Origin: Distichodus sexfasciatus
Taxonomy: Eukaryota; Chordata; Actinopteri; Characiformes; Distichodontidae
Length of the DNA stretch: 64,000 nucleotides
Reading direction: 5' to 3'
Assembly: GCA_032718565.1 (NCBI GenBank)
Contig: JAVGVS010000005.1
Location: 1,342,501 to 1,406,500 of the forward strand
In this document: positions 22,629 through 36,100 of the stretch, piece by piece
How positions within the stretch are numbered: the first letter of the stretch is position 1
Layout: every line of letters starts with the position of its first letter
Position numbers and translations under genes: made by a program
The notes under the pieces: generated by a model
The model's database searches: none
Told to the model about the DNA's origin: nothing
Seen by the model: the letters and a program-made list of their open reading frames with translations, nothing else

Positions 22629-25600
22629 ACGACTGGTGTTTGCAGACAGGGACGTTTGGCGCGACGCGCTCACCAGGAAGCAAAAATGCACTACAGGAGT
22701 GTGTTGTGGAAGGCGCAGCGTGGCCTTGCCGGAGGGAGAGGTATGTCTGATCGAGACGGATCGAGGGTCAATGCTGAAGACTTTTTTTTTTACCTTCAAT
22801 ACCACCCCCTTCCCCCCCAAAAAAGTCATTTGACCTGGACATTTCACATTGTTGTTGCCCGTCAAACCTTTCTGGGATTTACTCCAGAACGATATTCCTA
22901 ACTGGAAGTTTGAGGAACTGGTGTTTAGTGTGATGCCAGATATTTGGCTGAATATAAGTTACTGATTTAAGATTTCCATTTCAAGTAAGTTATAGGGGCC
23001 AAATAATTGCACAGATTTTTTAATAATCCCATGCAATGTATTATAGTTTGTTCAGAATAGATTTTGGAATATAAAACTGCTGCATACTCCATTTTATAGT
23101 GAATGGTAAAGTTTTGTTTTATTAATTCAAATTTATTTTTATATTATTTTTATATATTGGCTTGCTGGACCAGATCAATGAGCTGGCTTCAAACTGCTAA
23201 ATACAACAGAAATTTTACTTTTTTGTGCTGAAAGCCAAACATTTTCTTAAAATTAGAATGGATGTCTTGGTCACCTGATATACCTCAGTAATTGCCTTTC
23301 ATTTGTCAACTTGTGAACTTACAGCACTTTCCTCTTATTTAGATTTTTTTTAAAAAGTCAAAATAAAAGCGCACACCTTTTTAAGCTTTCATAGAGTGTA
23401 AAACATCCATATTAACCATTGCCATGGTGCTATTTTAACTATTTTAAATGTTTTATAGTTTCTTATAATTACTTTCTGTATTATATATTATATAAGTACT
23501 TTAAATATTTGTGTTTTACCAGTAGAGAAAAATATAAGTACAGGAGAATGTTTTACAATGTTACTAATCGCTTCACATCATTTGAAAAACAGCCTCCTTT
23601 TATTATTTCTATTTAACATGCTAACATGTAACATTTATCAGAGTCGGGTTCAGAGGCTTCTTCTGACTGTTAGGTACTTGCCATTTGATCTTCTCTACAG
23701 CAGAGAACATTCTAGTTTTCAGTAAGAAAGGAAGTTCCCTACATCCTGGTAAGATGAGACATGAAAGGGTGATGTCTCTGACTGTGTGACAAAATGGCCC
23801 ACAAGTTCACCCTGTCTGAAGCAAAATTAACAACTGACGTAGAAAACTTTGTAGGTGACAAAAGTTAAAATAGCTAAAGATATATTTTTGTAATAAAATA
23901 ATGCCATTTTGAGACATTGTGAGAACTCATTTTTCATTCAGTGTGACAGTTACCTGGTGCATCTGCATGTATGTTTATGTGTATATGAATGTTTAGGTTT
24001 TTATATTTGTGAGAACCTGGTTGTCCTCAAAAAGATGAGATTTAGAAACTTGAGATTAGTCAAGTTTTTGTGACTTTTCGTGTATGTGAGGTCCGGGCTC
24101 CATAAAAGAAAAATATATGTATCTTTAATATTATTTATTATTTTTTTATGTTAGTGTATCTGTATTTTTGTGTGTGAGTTAATAATTCAGACTGAATGTT
24201 GGGACAGCCTTACAAGGAGTTGGTCAGAACCAGGTTGTCCCTAAAAATAAAAGAAAACTGTGCTTTGTGACATTTTTGTATGTCAATGACTGGTCTTCAG
24301 AAGAAACATTGCTTGTATAGAAAAGTCTGGGAAACTTTTGGGGGATTTTTTTGAGTGGAAGGTGTATTGGTAGTTTTAATTATTATTTATATATGTGTAT
24401 ACATGTATGGTTTGAGTCCATAATTGAAGCTGAATGCTAGTCAAATATGGAAAACAAATAGCCACTGACATAATTGTGTGCTGATGATGATAGTGTCAGG
24501 TGATGCTGTGTATAAGTCCCTTCTAATAGACAAAGCATTTGTCCCATGGGATTTTAAAAGAGAGTGTGACTGTGGGTGTGGGTCGGAAAGCCCCTTTGCA
24601 AACAGCTCTGAGAGGCCATGCTGTGGTTGCAGTAGATTCTCAGCTGTCCACCAGCTCCATTCAAGCAGCAGAATAAAAGCAGCGGGCAGCTGGAGATGGC
24701 AGTGAGCTACAGCCTTGTTATTTAAAGGGAAACTGGCTGAGGGGCCAAACCAGGCCAGTGTGTGTTTTTAGAAATGTCATTTCACTGCCCACACGTATGT
24801 GCCCACATGTGTCATGTGTGTAAAAGTCTGTGTGGGTGGTTACTAACCATAGCACGGGTTAGAAATGTGCCACACCTGGAGTTGTACGACATGAATAAAA
24901 TGTTAATAAATGTTGAGGCTGTGAAATGAGGGGCTGGATATTATGTTGTGACAGTTTAAAATAGGTTAGGTATGATGTTGTGGCGAGGGGTTCGTCAGAT
25001 TCTGCTGGCCTGAGATCCTTGAGCATACATGTTCAACTTGCCGGAAATGTCTGATTATGTTAAAGTGAGTGTGTGCGCTGGTGCATGCCAGTATGAACTA
25101 CCACATGTGAAACGCTACAGTCATGTTATGAAAGCCACACTCTCTTGACAGCGTCGCATTCTCAGAAGACAGCAAAGTCTGTACCATAAGTGTTGCACAG
25201 CACTTTGACACAGTGACGTGGGGTCGAGATTCTCTGCCTTATGCAAGTTTCCATGAGAAGACTCTGGGAATCCCAGCGCCGAAGTTGATGTAAGACCCCC
25301 AAATGTGGACGGTTTGGTGATGACAGGGGTTGTGGGGTCAGGGGCCGGTGTTATGGTTCCCACTGCGTCATGGAGCTGCTTGTGAATTCAGCCGGACGGC
25401 CCGACATCAGTCATGTTGGGCGAGGGAAAACTCCAGCTAAAGTTTCATGCTCAACTAAAGTCAAGTCATTCTCTCGAAATGATGTCACCCAGAACAAACA
25501 CAGACACACTCACATACAGACTAGATTAGTGAGAACCAGATCAGTAGAATCTTCCGAAGTGTGTGTTTTTGTTAGTGGGGTGTGTGTTGGAGGCGGGCTT

Positions 25601-25984
25601 TTAGGTATTTTTTTAGGGCCCGATTGTCCCCTGAAAGTTAGAAAAAACCCTGTGATTTTTCCCATTTTTGTGCCTGTGTTTATACCAGCCCTAATATGGA
25701 AAATTCTTTTATAGAAAAGTAGCAGGACTTGTGTCAAAAAGTTAAAGATTTGCGAAGATACCGACGTTCACTAATATTTTCTCATTACAGATATAAGAAG
25801 TACCAAACTCTACAAACAGTGAAGAGAACTCATGCAAATTTTACTGCATGTTTACTCAAAGCTTTTGTTTATTGTTTTTAAAAAATATTATACTATACTA
25901 TTACTAACTTTTATATACATTTTTGTTTATTATTTTACAAAACATGTTCAACCGCAACTACACCCTACAGTAACACTTGAACTA

Positions 25985-26178
25985 CATTTTTCTTTCTTTT
26001 GGTGCCAGTCGTGCCACTGCCACTGCCACTGCCTATTTATTCTCTGTTCTACTGTTCTTTGTTTGTTTGCACTGGAAATAACCTGGAGCCACGTCGTCTC
26101 GTCTCTCTATGTATCTGTACAGTATATAGCAGAGATGACAATAAAGTTGACTTTGACTTTGACTTGACTTTGACACTG
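25985..26178 (+). repeat. 3' tail of a LINE-type retrotransposon
   Basis: Ends with ATGACAATAAAGTTGACTTTGAC followed by TTGACTTGACTTTGAC; the tail with its own repeated 3' end is typical of fish L2/Rex1-like LINEs. No coding part is left. Confidence 0.55.
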
Positions 26179-27171
26179 TCTTTATAATTACATTTAGGCA
26201 TTTTCTGTCAACTTCACATTCCAGTTTGTGCATTTTATGGGGATTTGTTGGGTGTTTACCTATGCTAATTAAGAACAACTAGCACATGCTTTCAGTTATA
26301 GAGGACGGGGAATTTATCATTATATATGTCACAAATCCTCCATAGACTTTTCTTAAACCTAAAGAACAAATACAGAGAAAACAAGATATTTTTGAAAGTT
26401 CTTTACACATTGTCAATGCTCGCTCTCAACATTTATCCATTTCAATTGTTGTGAAGCATAAAGATGTATTTTTAATCCTTGAATCATACAAATATAGCAG
26501 GAAACATGTGTGTGGGTATTTTTTCTACCTGTAGTCCCACGCTATGAGCTCACCACATTTAGTGTGGGGCCCCATGAGGAAGGTACCTTGAGAGATGTGA
26601 ATAGCTGTAGTGATGAGTGGGGGCTTGCTGTAGCATTGTTCTCCTAGAAGAGTGATTTTCAGAGAAGTGAGGGGTGGGCTGGGAGGGATTCCCCACCTCC
26701 CTAAACACACACATACACATACAGTGGCAGTGTGTGTGGGTCTTGAGGATGAATGGCAGAAAAGTCATACCACAATCCACCCTCACGCCATGGAAATAAT
26801 TAGGTCAAGAAAAGTCACATGATACTTACTGTAAAACCTTTAAGGGAAAAAAATCTCCATTATGCAAATATTCGAGAATTTCTTAAAGCAGGTGCCATTC
26901 TCAAGCCTTATGATTCAAAAACTTAAAACGACAGCTCGGCTCATAACCACAGGAGGGGAAAAATCCCTGAGCGCAGCTGAACTCCCTGATAAAGACTAGC
27001 TGTCACTAGTAACACAAACACACACACACTTACACACACATATACACGGCTCAATCCCCTACTTTTACCAGCCACACTCATCCAAATGGGAAAACATGGG
27101 CTGACGTTCGCTCCAGACGTATACACAACAGATAGATGCAGTCTTTAATCGTACGCCTATCCGAAAATAAC

Positions 27172-27200
27172 GGGAATTTCCCATAACACAGGGAATTCCC
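27172..27200. promoter_or_regulatory. Two adjacent NF-kB-type sites
   Basis: GGGAATTTCCC at 27172-27182 and GGGAATTCCC at 27191-27200, starts 19 bp apart, so on about the same face of the helix. Both match the kB consensus GGGRNNYYCC. They sit 4.5 kb past the tnip2 stop codon. Function is inferred from the motif only. Confidence 0.4.
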
Positions 27201-27265
27201 GAAGAGTTGGCTGTCTGTATCGCACACTTGAAGGGAGAGCGGCCTGGGCCCGCGTTGCCGTAGAT

Positions 27266-27279
27266 CACGACCGGTCGTG
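27266..27279. other. 14-bp perfect palindrome
   Basis: CACGACCGGTCGTG, 66 bp past the paired kB-type sites, in a GC-richer island within AT-rich DNA. It could be a binding site for a dimeric factor; I do not know one for this word. Confidence 0.5.
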
Positions 27280-29904
27280 GATGTGGGAAATTTAGCATTG
27301 GCATCGTGGTGTTGATTTTATGATAAGAGGGAGCAGGACGTTGGGCGGTTGCCGTTCGAGGGCAGACAAGACACTATTGTCTATCACATTATAAGATGCA
27401 AAAGGTGTTTTCCCTTTCATGGTGTCTGCTTCAGAACAACTCCATCTAACGCTCTGATGATTACAAGCTAGACTCCGATTCCCTTTAATCAGATGTTTCT
27501 CCCTGACCCTGTTATTGACCTCAGAAAAAAAAGAGCTGCTCTGGAGGTCAAACGAGAGCTAGATCATGGTGAACTTAACTTTGAACGTTCCTTTCTTACA
27601 CAAGAGAATAACATCCAGATTCTACTGGATAGAAGGTTGCGTTACGTCATGGTAAGCCACGCTGAAGCGGTTTGAACTAAACATGGCAACTTCCACATTG
27701 CATAATGAGTGACTGACGGAGCACAGACTCAAACATTAAACCCCCCGAAAGAGAGAGAATCAGAATAATAACAATAACGCCTCCAGTTATTTCTCAACCT
27801 TCCGTTTCAGAGCGAGCAGGCCTTGAGACAGTCTCATTACCATAAACAGAACAGTCATCTTTGAAACTCAAGCCGAGTGTGCCGTAAAACTGCTAGCTTG
27901 TTTCAACAAGAGGAAGGAGGTGACACGTTTACATTATTATTACTGGTATCAGCTTCTAGGTCTTACTTCCTTTTCACAGCGGCACTAACCGCCCCGACCG
28001 ACACCTGAAGAAGCAGATCTGTGCTTGGCTGAAATGAAAACCACTAAAAGGAAAAGAAGTTATGCATGGCCTCCTTTTTTTTACCTTTGCTTGATTGGCT
28101 TGAAGAACGAGGTCTAACTAGGCTACTGACACATGAAGGGGAAATATGCTCAAAGACCCATCGCTTGGAGGAAATAACCTTGCTTTATGTCACAAGCCGT
28201 ACAAATTAACCCAAGGTGCCTGTGACTTTTTTTCACCTTTCAAACTCGCCGCCGTAGTGAAAGTTTTTTTGGCAGGAAGTGAAGAGGGGGAAAAAAGCCC
28301 AGCATGAGATCGGCTCTGACAAGTTCAAAAAGTTGTGGCTTGTGGGTGTTTAAGTTTAAAAAAGGACAAAATGTGGCCTTCAGGAATAAAAAAAAAAAAA
28401 TCCTACAAGCACCTCCAGCCATTGAAGGGGAAGTAAAATAACTATGTGACTGATAAATTATCTCTGTTACATTGCATCTGCCCTGAACATAGATTTTTTT
28501 GTTAATTTCTTAACAAAGCATTTTGCAACAGGTCAGTCCGGTAATCTCATTTTGCATCCCTTTTTCCGATAATAAGAGAGGAACTCCGGGACTAAAAGTC
28601 ACTGCCAAAGCACACTCATTTCTCGTTAGAAAGCTTACAGAACTTAATCAAGACTTGTTGAGTTGAGACTTCATGGAAGGCCCAAAACCCCGTCTGACAG
28701 AGCACTGGAGCTTGTAGGGCAAAGTGAATTTCAAAATGACCAAGGTTTCAGAACTGTGTCAGCACGGGACAATTCCACTAGTCAAACTGAACTACAAATT
28801 AAATTTGGTAATCAAATTCTGAATTATCTTACCAAAACCATCAAGGCTGAAGATGAAAATTATGGAAAATGTGTTAGGTGGGGGCTTATCAGACTTTAAA
28901 ATGTGTGTGTTTCATACAGTGGGAGGTATCTGATATGCTGTAAAATCATAAATATGCAGGACATTCAGAGTTTTAGCATTAAACGGTGAAATAATGATGG
29001 TGGTATTAAGATGTATGAGTCAAGTAAGCTAATTAAATCAAGATAAATACCATGTAAATAAAAAAGATAAAGTACAGGACTGACAGTAGAGTAGTATTTA
29101 AATATTTAGACGCATCTGCGCCCTTACGTAAAGGAACTACAATAAAATGGCGTGACTGACCATTTCCGTACACAATTTACAGTTACTGAAATGTGAATGT
29201 ACCGAAATGAAAGTAACAATAATATATATTTTAAGCCCCTAGAGTACATTTGTAGCAACCAAAGATAATTGTACTGTAGTGCTATATGACAATAGGTGAT
29301 ATAGACAATAGGTGATATGTAGTAATTACTACAAATCACTGTAGTTAGTGTAAGATATTAGTTGCATTCCTGTTAGTATACAGATTTGTGGCAACATAAA
29401 GGTTAAGTGAAATTTTGATTCAGATATAATTGGGTTTCATATTAAAAAAAAGTCCAAAGGACACTTCCGAATCCTGAGTCGTTGCTGGGGCTGCTTGCTA
29501 AGCTCCACTCAGCAACAGTATGAAGGTAAGGTAGTTTGGTGGTGTTGACATAAGAGGACAAGTTAATATTGTAAGCAGCAGCCCTTCCCAACCCAGGTGT
29601 AACAGACAGTCCCAATTTTTTTTATTCTAAACCAGTAACCAGCACACCTGAGACACACAGTCATTTCCTGTTTACTTAACTCAGACCAAAGCGAGACTGT
29701 CTTCTACTCTAGCTGTATGTATTTCAAATTCTTTTGTTTTCACAGTATGTGGTAAAATGCTCATCATACAGGGTGCAGCCTTATTTCTTTAGTGTTGGGG
29801 CAATACAGGTTCCTGATGGTCAGTATTTGTGGCTTACTAGAACCTAAGAATCCTGGATCTCAATGAGCAATTGTTTGTGTATAAGGGGCCGAATGCAATT
29901 TGGG

Positions 29905-30062
29905 GCACTTGGTAGCGTAACGGTTAGGGTGTTCACCCCATGATTGGAAGGTTGCCGGTTTGAATCTCAGACCAGTAAAGGTACCAGTGAGGTACTCATG
30001 AGCAAGGTACCGTCCCCAAACACTGCGCCCCCGGGCACTGACAAATAATGACTCAATTTAGT
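29905..30062 (+). repeat. tRNA-derived SINE, family A (5' part)
   Basis: GGTAGCGTAACGGTTAGGGTG head with GGTTTGAATCTC (box-B-like), then GGTAAAGGTACCAGTGAGG and GAGCAAGGTACCGTCCCC. Truncated after the CCCCCGGGCACTG block relative to the 61.6-kb copy. Confidence 0.75.
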
Positions 30063-30819
30063 GTTTTTCAAAAGACCATATAGTGTTTCCGTTATGTAAT
30101 ATTGACAATATATTGTCAACAATATGTGCAGTTTATTAAACTTTATCCCTAAAAAGAATCTATCCTAGACATCATTTAATAGATTTTTTAACATGAGGGA
30201 AACGCTATGGCTTTTTGTGACATTTTGGGTTCCAGGTGCTTCTCAACTTATTCCACTACCGCATGTGTGGTCATTTCTGTGGTCGTATTGTGTCAGTCTG
30301 GAACAGAAGCTGCGCTGAATGAGCTGCAGGTGGCTGTATCTCAGATGGATTTTACATCAAACTGGAAATTCTTCCTCCTACAGGTCTGGACCATTTTCTT
30401 GATTATCAGGTGTAGCTGCTGACTGAACGCAGCTAACGTGTATAGTGTGTGTGTGGTAATGTGTGGTCTGGATTCTGTTTACCCCAAAAGGCTTTCACAA
30501 CGGTCACTGTGGGCCAGAGTCAGTATCAATTTTAAAATTCGTTTCAACATTTTCCAGCGACAGTCTGCACGTCTTGAGATTTGTTCAGAAGTTCACAAAT
30601 GACACCAACATGCCACACTACATGACTTCATCAAAACAGATTCCTCAACTTCCATTAGGTCAAGGATCATAAACGCAAGCAGGGCAACCATTCCTAATAT
30701 CATATTATGAATAAGAAATATAGCTATTTTAATCCATTAATATTATTCTATTGTCATTATTATAATTATAAATTATATTATTAAATACATATTGAATGAT
30801 GTAAGATCTGGGCAGCAAA

Positions 30820-31020
30820 GTGGCGCAGTGGTTAGTGCTGCTGCCTCACAGCGAGAAGGTCCTGGGTTGGAGCCCAGATCGGCCGTCAGTCCTTTGCGTG
30901 TGGAGTTTGCATGCTCTTTCCGTGTTTGTGTGGGTTTCCTCCCCCAGTCATACAATAGCATGCACTGTAGGTTAATTGGGCGACTCTAAATTGGCCCCGT
31001 AAGGTGTGAAATGAGGGGGG
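30820..31020 (+). repeat. tRNA-derived SINE-like repeat, family B
   Basis: AGTGGCGCAGTGGTTAGTGC head, GCCTCACAGCGAGAAGGTCC, GGAGTTTGCATGCTCTTTCC and GTGGGTTTCCTCC, then ATTGGGCGACTCTAAATTGG. This is the widespread teleost repeat with a tRNA-like head. Confidence 0.8.
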
Positions 31021-31932
31021 CTCATGGCTTTTGTACAGTACTGTATTTCAACTGATAAATGTAAATGTACTTTTTGCTTTGTATTGCTCTCTGTAAGAAA
31101 TTTCCGTTTAGTTTTACTTTCTACATGAACATATCTGATTTATCTGTAAGATGTTAGACATTACTTGTATATTAGTAAAGTTCCTGTGTGGCATAACACA
31201 TTCACTCAAATGTAGCTGTAGCTGTAAGACGGAAAACTGATGTTATTTGAAATTGCATAAATTGTTGTTTGAAGTTGAATACAATGACTCAATTCACTTC
31301 CACAGTGTACCAACAGAAGGTTTTGATCTACTGTAAGTCTAAAACCATCTGTAGTTTTTATAGATTGTAGACATGCAGGAAAGTGCTGTGCGGAGGCTGA
31401 ACTGAATAAAACACCAACAATGCTGTTTTTATGCTGTGCAATTCATGTGGGCACAGCATAAAAACAAACGTAGCATTTTTTCCTTTGAATCATGTGAAAC
31501 TTTAGACGATCAAAACGTTCAAACTGTTTTACATTACTTTTCCTCCGGGGAAGAAGCAGTCTGATTTAGAGTGGAATCTTTTCATTGTTTTATGATGGGG
31601 GACTTCCTGGGTGGAACTGGCCAAGCACTGTGCTTAAACAAATGCGAAGTGTGTGTAAAGTTTTCCTTTCCTTATGATCTACTATCAGTTTCACTAGCTT
31701 CCTTATCATTGCAACAGGGAAGAGCCGGCCTTCGTTTTTCAGATGTGATTCTGTCCAAAGGTACGTGACTGGCAGGGTGTGGGTTTAATGGTTTAGCTTT
31801 GCCATGAGTGTCATGTTGTGTTGTGCAACAAAAAGGAAGTGATTTGGAGGAAAAAAGCCTGATGTACTTTCAATGAGCTCAAGACAATGCTGTTACTCAC
31901 AAACGGACAACTGAGAAAGTAAATGCTTGCAA

Positions 31933-32592
31933 AAGTTTGTTTTTAAGAACGACAGGCTCCCCGCCCCTCCCCCCACCTCCTACACAATCATGCAGGAAAT
32001 AAAGTAAGCACAAGAGACAGATCGTCCTGCCATTCTACTGTATTCCATCTTTCAAAAAAGAAAGACAAGATTTTAATATTACTTAACAATATGTTAAAAA
32101 GTAGCCAGTCAGGCTTCAGTGTTAATACAATATACACTCTATAACAGATTGATAGTGTGAGTATTGTTCTTTTCTTTCAATCTGATTCTGAAAGTTTTCT
32201 GATATAAGCTGGCTACAAGTCGGAGAAAAAAAAAAAAACAAAGAAAAAAACCCGGTAACGTTAACACTTTACTGAACGTTTGTTAAATGGAACTGAGAAA
32301 CCCAATGAGAACAATCGGTCAAGGTTTAGCCATCTTGTCGGTGTGGGCTGACGTTTCTCCCTCTCAGCAAACTGAATTCAAGTGCAATGCGAGGAGCAAG
32401 TGTTCGAAGCCATGATCACTGGGAATAAAAGCCTTTTTTATACTTTTAAACAACATCTTATTTACTTCCTGTTTGCCTGGTTTATAAGGCCTCTGACTGA
32501 ACGTATATTAGGTATTTTGAAGATCACGAAGGCCAGAGGAACCCCGGAACCGAGGCAGAACATCCGCCTTGCAGACAAGAAGCACAAGTTTG
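31933..32592. repeat. Direct repeat, copy 1 (about 660 bp)
   Basis: Starts AAGTTTGTTTTTAAGAACGAC and ends GCAGACAAGAAGCACAAGTTTG. Nearly collinear with 33,988-34,563. It holds an extra stretch of about 75 bp (around 32,362-32,435) that copy 2 lacks. Confidence 0.9.
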
Positions 32593-32821
32593 TTTCTCTT
32601 TTTTTATGAGGACAGAAAAAGGAAATGAAAGCTGTAGAGTAGCATTCTGTGTCTGTTTTTCTGTCTTTGTTGTATTTTTCCCCCTTCCCAAGTACTGCAA
32701 GTATATAAGCCGAGTTCAGGTTCTCTGTAGGAACCACACAGCAACAAGGACATGGCAAGGCAGCGTGGGTAATGTTGGCCAGACGAGAGAAGCTGGAGCA
32801 GAGCAGCACTGAGATTAGCAG

Positions 32822-33113
32822 TCAGCCTGGAGAGAGTGAAGGGAGAGAAGGAGAAAATGGAGAGAAGGAGAAAGAAAGGGAAGGCAGGAGAGAAAAGGAA
32901 AGTGACAGAAGCGGCGGAGACAAAGAGAGGGAGGGGGCATGTGAAGGATAAATAAAGGGAAGGACGGAGAGAAAGAGGAAGGGAGAGGGGTAAAGAGGAA
33001 GGGAGTGGAATATAGAGAGAAACAACAATGAAATGAAGGAGGACAAGTGCAAAGTAGATGGGAAAGACTGGGGAGAGGGAAAAGGATGGAAGGAGAAAGA
33101 AAGAGGGAAACTG
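32822..33113 (-). other. CU-rich tract of the fam193a 3' UTR
   Basis: About 290 bp of almost pure purine on the plus strand, so pyrimidine (C/U) in the fam193a transcript, starting about 40 nt after the stop codon. There is no simple unit; it is a mixture of GGA, GAAA and GAGA words. Confidence 0.7.
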
Positions 33114-33151
33114 CTGACTGATTCCTGCCAGTCTCTTCAAGGAAAGCCCCT

Positions 33152-36100
33152 TTAGTGGGCAGCGTACGTGGCCTTTTTCAAGCTAAAGTTGGACCAGTTG
33201 ATGGACAACCTCTGTCTGGTCTGTCGGGCTGAGTCCAGGCAGAACCTGGTGAAATGGAACACAAAACACATCACACACATGGGAACAGAGCAGTGAAGAA
33301 CACACACACACACCTAATGAGCCTCAGAAAAGAGTACGTAAGCCTGTAGTCACCTTTTAAAGTACTCCACCTCGCGCTCCGTCTCATCCATATCAACACT
33401 GTCCAGATCGATGTCTTTGGGTAGGAACACGTCATCTAAACATGCGCAGAACAACAAAATGTGTTTGTGTCCAAGTGAAATGTTTATAAGCATCAAGATC
33501 AAATCATGGACAATCGTAATCTACTTTTCCAACAGGTAATGAAGGCCCTTTCACAAACGGAATACTGAAGCGTAAAATGATGATGGAGCGAGTCCTACGT
33601 CCAATACTAATGCGTCATCAACCTTATTGGAATCATCGTGTTGACAAAAGCAGGAAAATCCCAGGAACGATGGCGAGGACATAAACGTCATAACGCATCA
33701 GAATCTTTTGAGTGCAATATGACCCACGCAATGTTTCTATGAATCAGTTGTCCAATCATATTTTTGTGCACTTTAATACCATTTTGCACTATGACTAACT
33801 TCGATTTTACTAATGGGTTTCTAGAACTGTTGCTACAGTCATCTCGTACATCTTTATTTGACTTTCAGAATTTTACTTTTTAATAAGGGCTGTCTTTATG
33901 AATTAGCAGAAGATCAGAGCGGGTCAAACTTGAATTTCACCGTAAAGCTAAATCCAAATAAAACGTACATTTTGAAAACAGCTTCCCAAAGTTTGTTTTT
34001 AAGAAAGATAGGCTCCCTGCCCCTCCCCCCAGCTCCTACACAATCATGCAGGAAATAAAGTAAACACAAGAGACAGATCGTCCTGCCATTCTACTGTATT
34101 TCATCTTTCAAAAAAGAAAGACAAGATTTTAATATTACTTAACAATATGTTAAAAAGTAGCCAGTCAGTCTTCAGTGTTAATACAATATACACTCTATAA
34201 CATTGATAGTGTGAGTATTGTTTTTTTCTTTCAATCTGATTCTGAAAGTTTTCTGATATAAGCTGGCTACAAGTCGGGGAAAAAAAACAGTAACGTTAAC
34301 ACTTTACTGAACGTTTGTTAAATGGAACTGAGAATCCCAATGAGAAAAATCGGTCAAGGTTTAGCCATCTTGCCGGCGTGGGCTGACGTTTCTCCTTTCT
34401 CCTTTTTTAATACTTTTAAACAACTTCATCTTTTAACTTCCTGTTTGCCTGGTTTATAAGGCCTCTGACTGAATGTATATTAGGTATTTTGAAGATCACG
34501 AAGGCCAGAGGAACTCCGGAGCCGAGGCAGAATATCTGTCTTGCAGACAAGAAGCACAAGTTTCTTTCTTCCCAAACTGTAAACTTAGTTGAGTGATTAC
34601 ATTTAACATGTCAAATTCCCACGTTACTGCTGACCATCGTCAACAATAGTATAGCCTGTTCGGAACTTCTGGCTGAGTTTAAACATTCCCCAGAAGAATC
34701 ACAAGACAAATATGTCACCACTTTCCCACCAATAGTCTGTAATCTCTGTTCACACTTGATCATTTTCACAGCATACAGGAGGAATCATTATGAGCTGTGT
34801 TCCTGGCAAATCTGGCAGAAAAGCTCCTCAACTATGGGTTTTGCTTATACAACCCTCCAGAAAATGTTGGGGGTCGCACGTGCAACAAATGTGCGTTAAA
34901 TGGGCTTAAGGACAAATGAGACGTCAGCTTGTTCACATTACACACTGGTTCGGGAATAGCTGTGTACAGGACATGAAAGGCCAGCCCAGATCTACTTTCT
35001 CTATAGGAAATTTACACCAGGAGATGCAGGAGCAGAGCGACCAGTATCATCAGACTAGTCTCACAACAGTAATTGTCTGAACTGCTGAAATCAGACAAAC
35101 GCTTCAGAAGTATTATGGCCAAAAGACTCAGGAGAAGCTTCTACCCTCAGGTCATAAGGCGTATTAATCAGACCAACACAACTTTCCACCTGTTTATCAC
35201 ACAAACTGACAAGTAAATCCTTTTTGCCCATCATGCACCTGCCATTTAAGACTTGTATGTTTATACAGCTACTTCACAACACAAAAACACTGCACTTATA
35301 TTGTTTTAGCATAATATGCACATGTCCAGTTACTGAGCAGTTTCCCTTCCTGTTATATTAGCCTGCAACTTCCCATATCAAGAGGTGCTGGAAATGTTCT
35401 TCCAGAAGCCCAGAAAGACACACAGCAGTGACAAAAGCTGTGCACTTTGTGGTAAACTGTCACAAAAAGAACACTGATTGCTTTAAGTGTTTGTGTGGGT
35501 TTCTGTCTAACCCTATCCCTGATCCTACGCCCCCGCGGCCCCCCAAAAGCTGTAACTCTAGGGGAAACACTGTACTGTTTTCAGTATAAACCTCTTGCCC
35601 TATTTAGGAATGATTTTCGATGTATATATTTCTAATATATGTTTATTCTATAGATTTAATTTCCAGAAGGATTACTTATAAGGTCATCTGTCATCTGAAC
35701 GATCAGGGTACATTTTACTACATGCTGTACTTGTATTGCTTACATAACCTCTGTTTAGTGTCCAATTAAGTTCCACATTGGCACACATCAAGGCCACAGT
35801 TAATGGGAGATCAATTAGGAGCACTGACTAGCAATCGGTCACGAATGGAACGGCGCTGATGAGGCACACTGTGAAAAGCTCACCTAAACGGCTGAGTTTT
35901 CCAAAGACAGACAAGGAAAAAGCTTCTAAACTGTACACTGGCTACAGACAATGCGTCCAATACTGTGAAACACTTACTTATTTCACCTGGATTGTTAAAC
36001 AAGAGAAATGATCACAAAACATGCAATAAATTGTATTTGCCTCATTTTTTGTCCAGCAATTTATGTAAAACTCATCTTCAGCCACTCGGCCACTCAGCGT

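Larger units (their letters stand above)
22629..33100. other. Gene-poor interval between tnip2 and fam193a
   Basis: The two genes converge on this 10-kb stretch, so both 3' UTRs lie in it. I see no exon of sh3bp2 or any other expected neighbour. Contents: a LINE 3' tail near 26.1 kb, two SINE copies (29.9 and 30.8 kb), a compact regulatory-looking block near 27.2 kb and one arm of a direct repeat (31.9-32.6 kb). Confidence 0.55.

Noticed and set aside
22629..33000. Search for sh3bp2 or another gene between tnip2 and fam193a
   Set aside because: No exon with recognisable domains or consistent splice phases found by eye.
32604..33140. 178-residue Leu/Ser/Pro-rich minus-strand frame
   Set aside because: It is the CU-rich tract of the fam193a 3' UTR read as protein; low complexity only.
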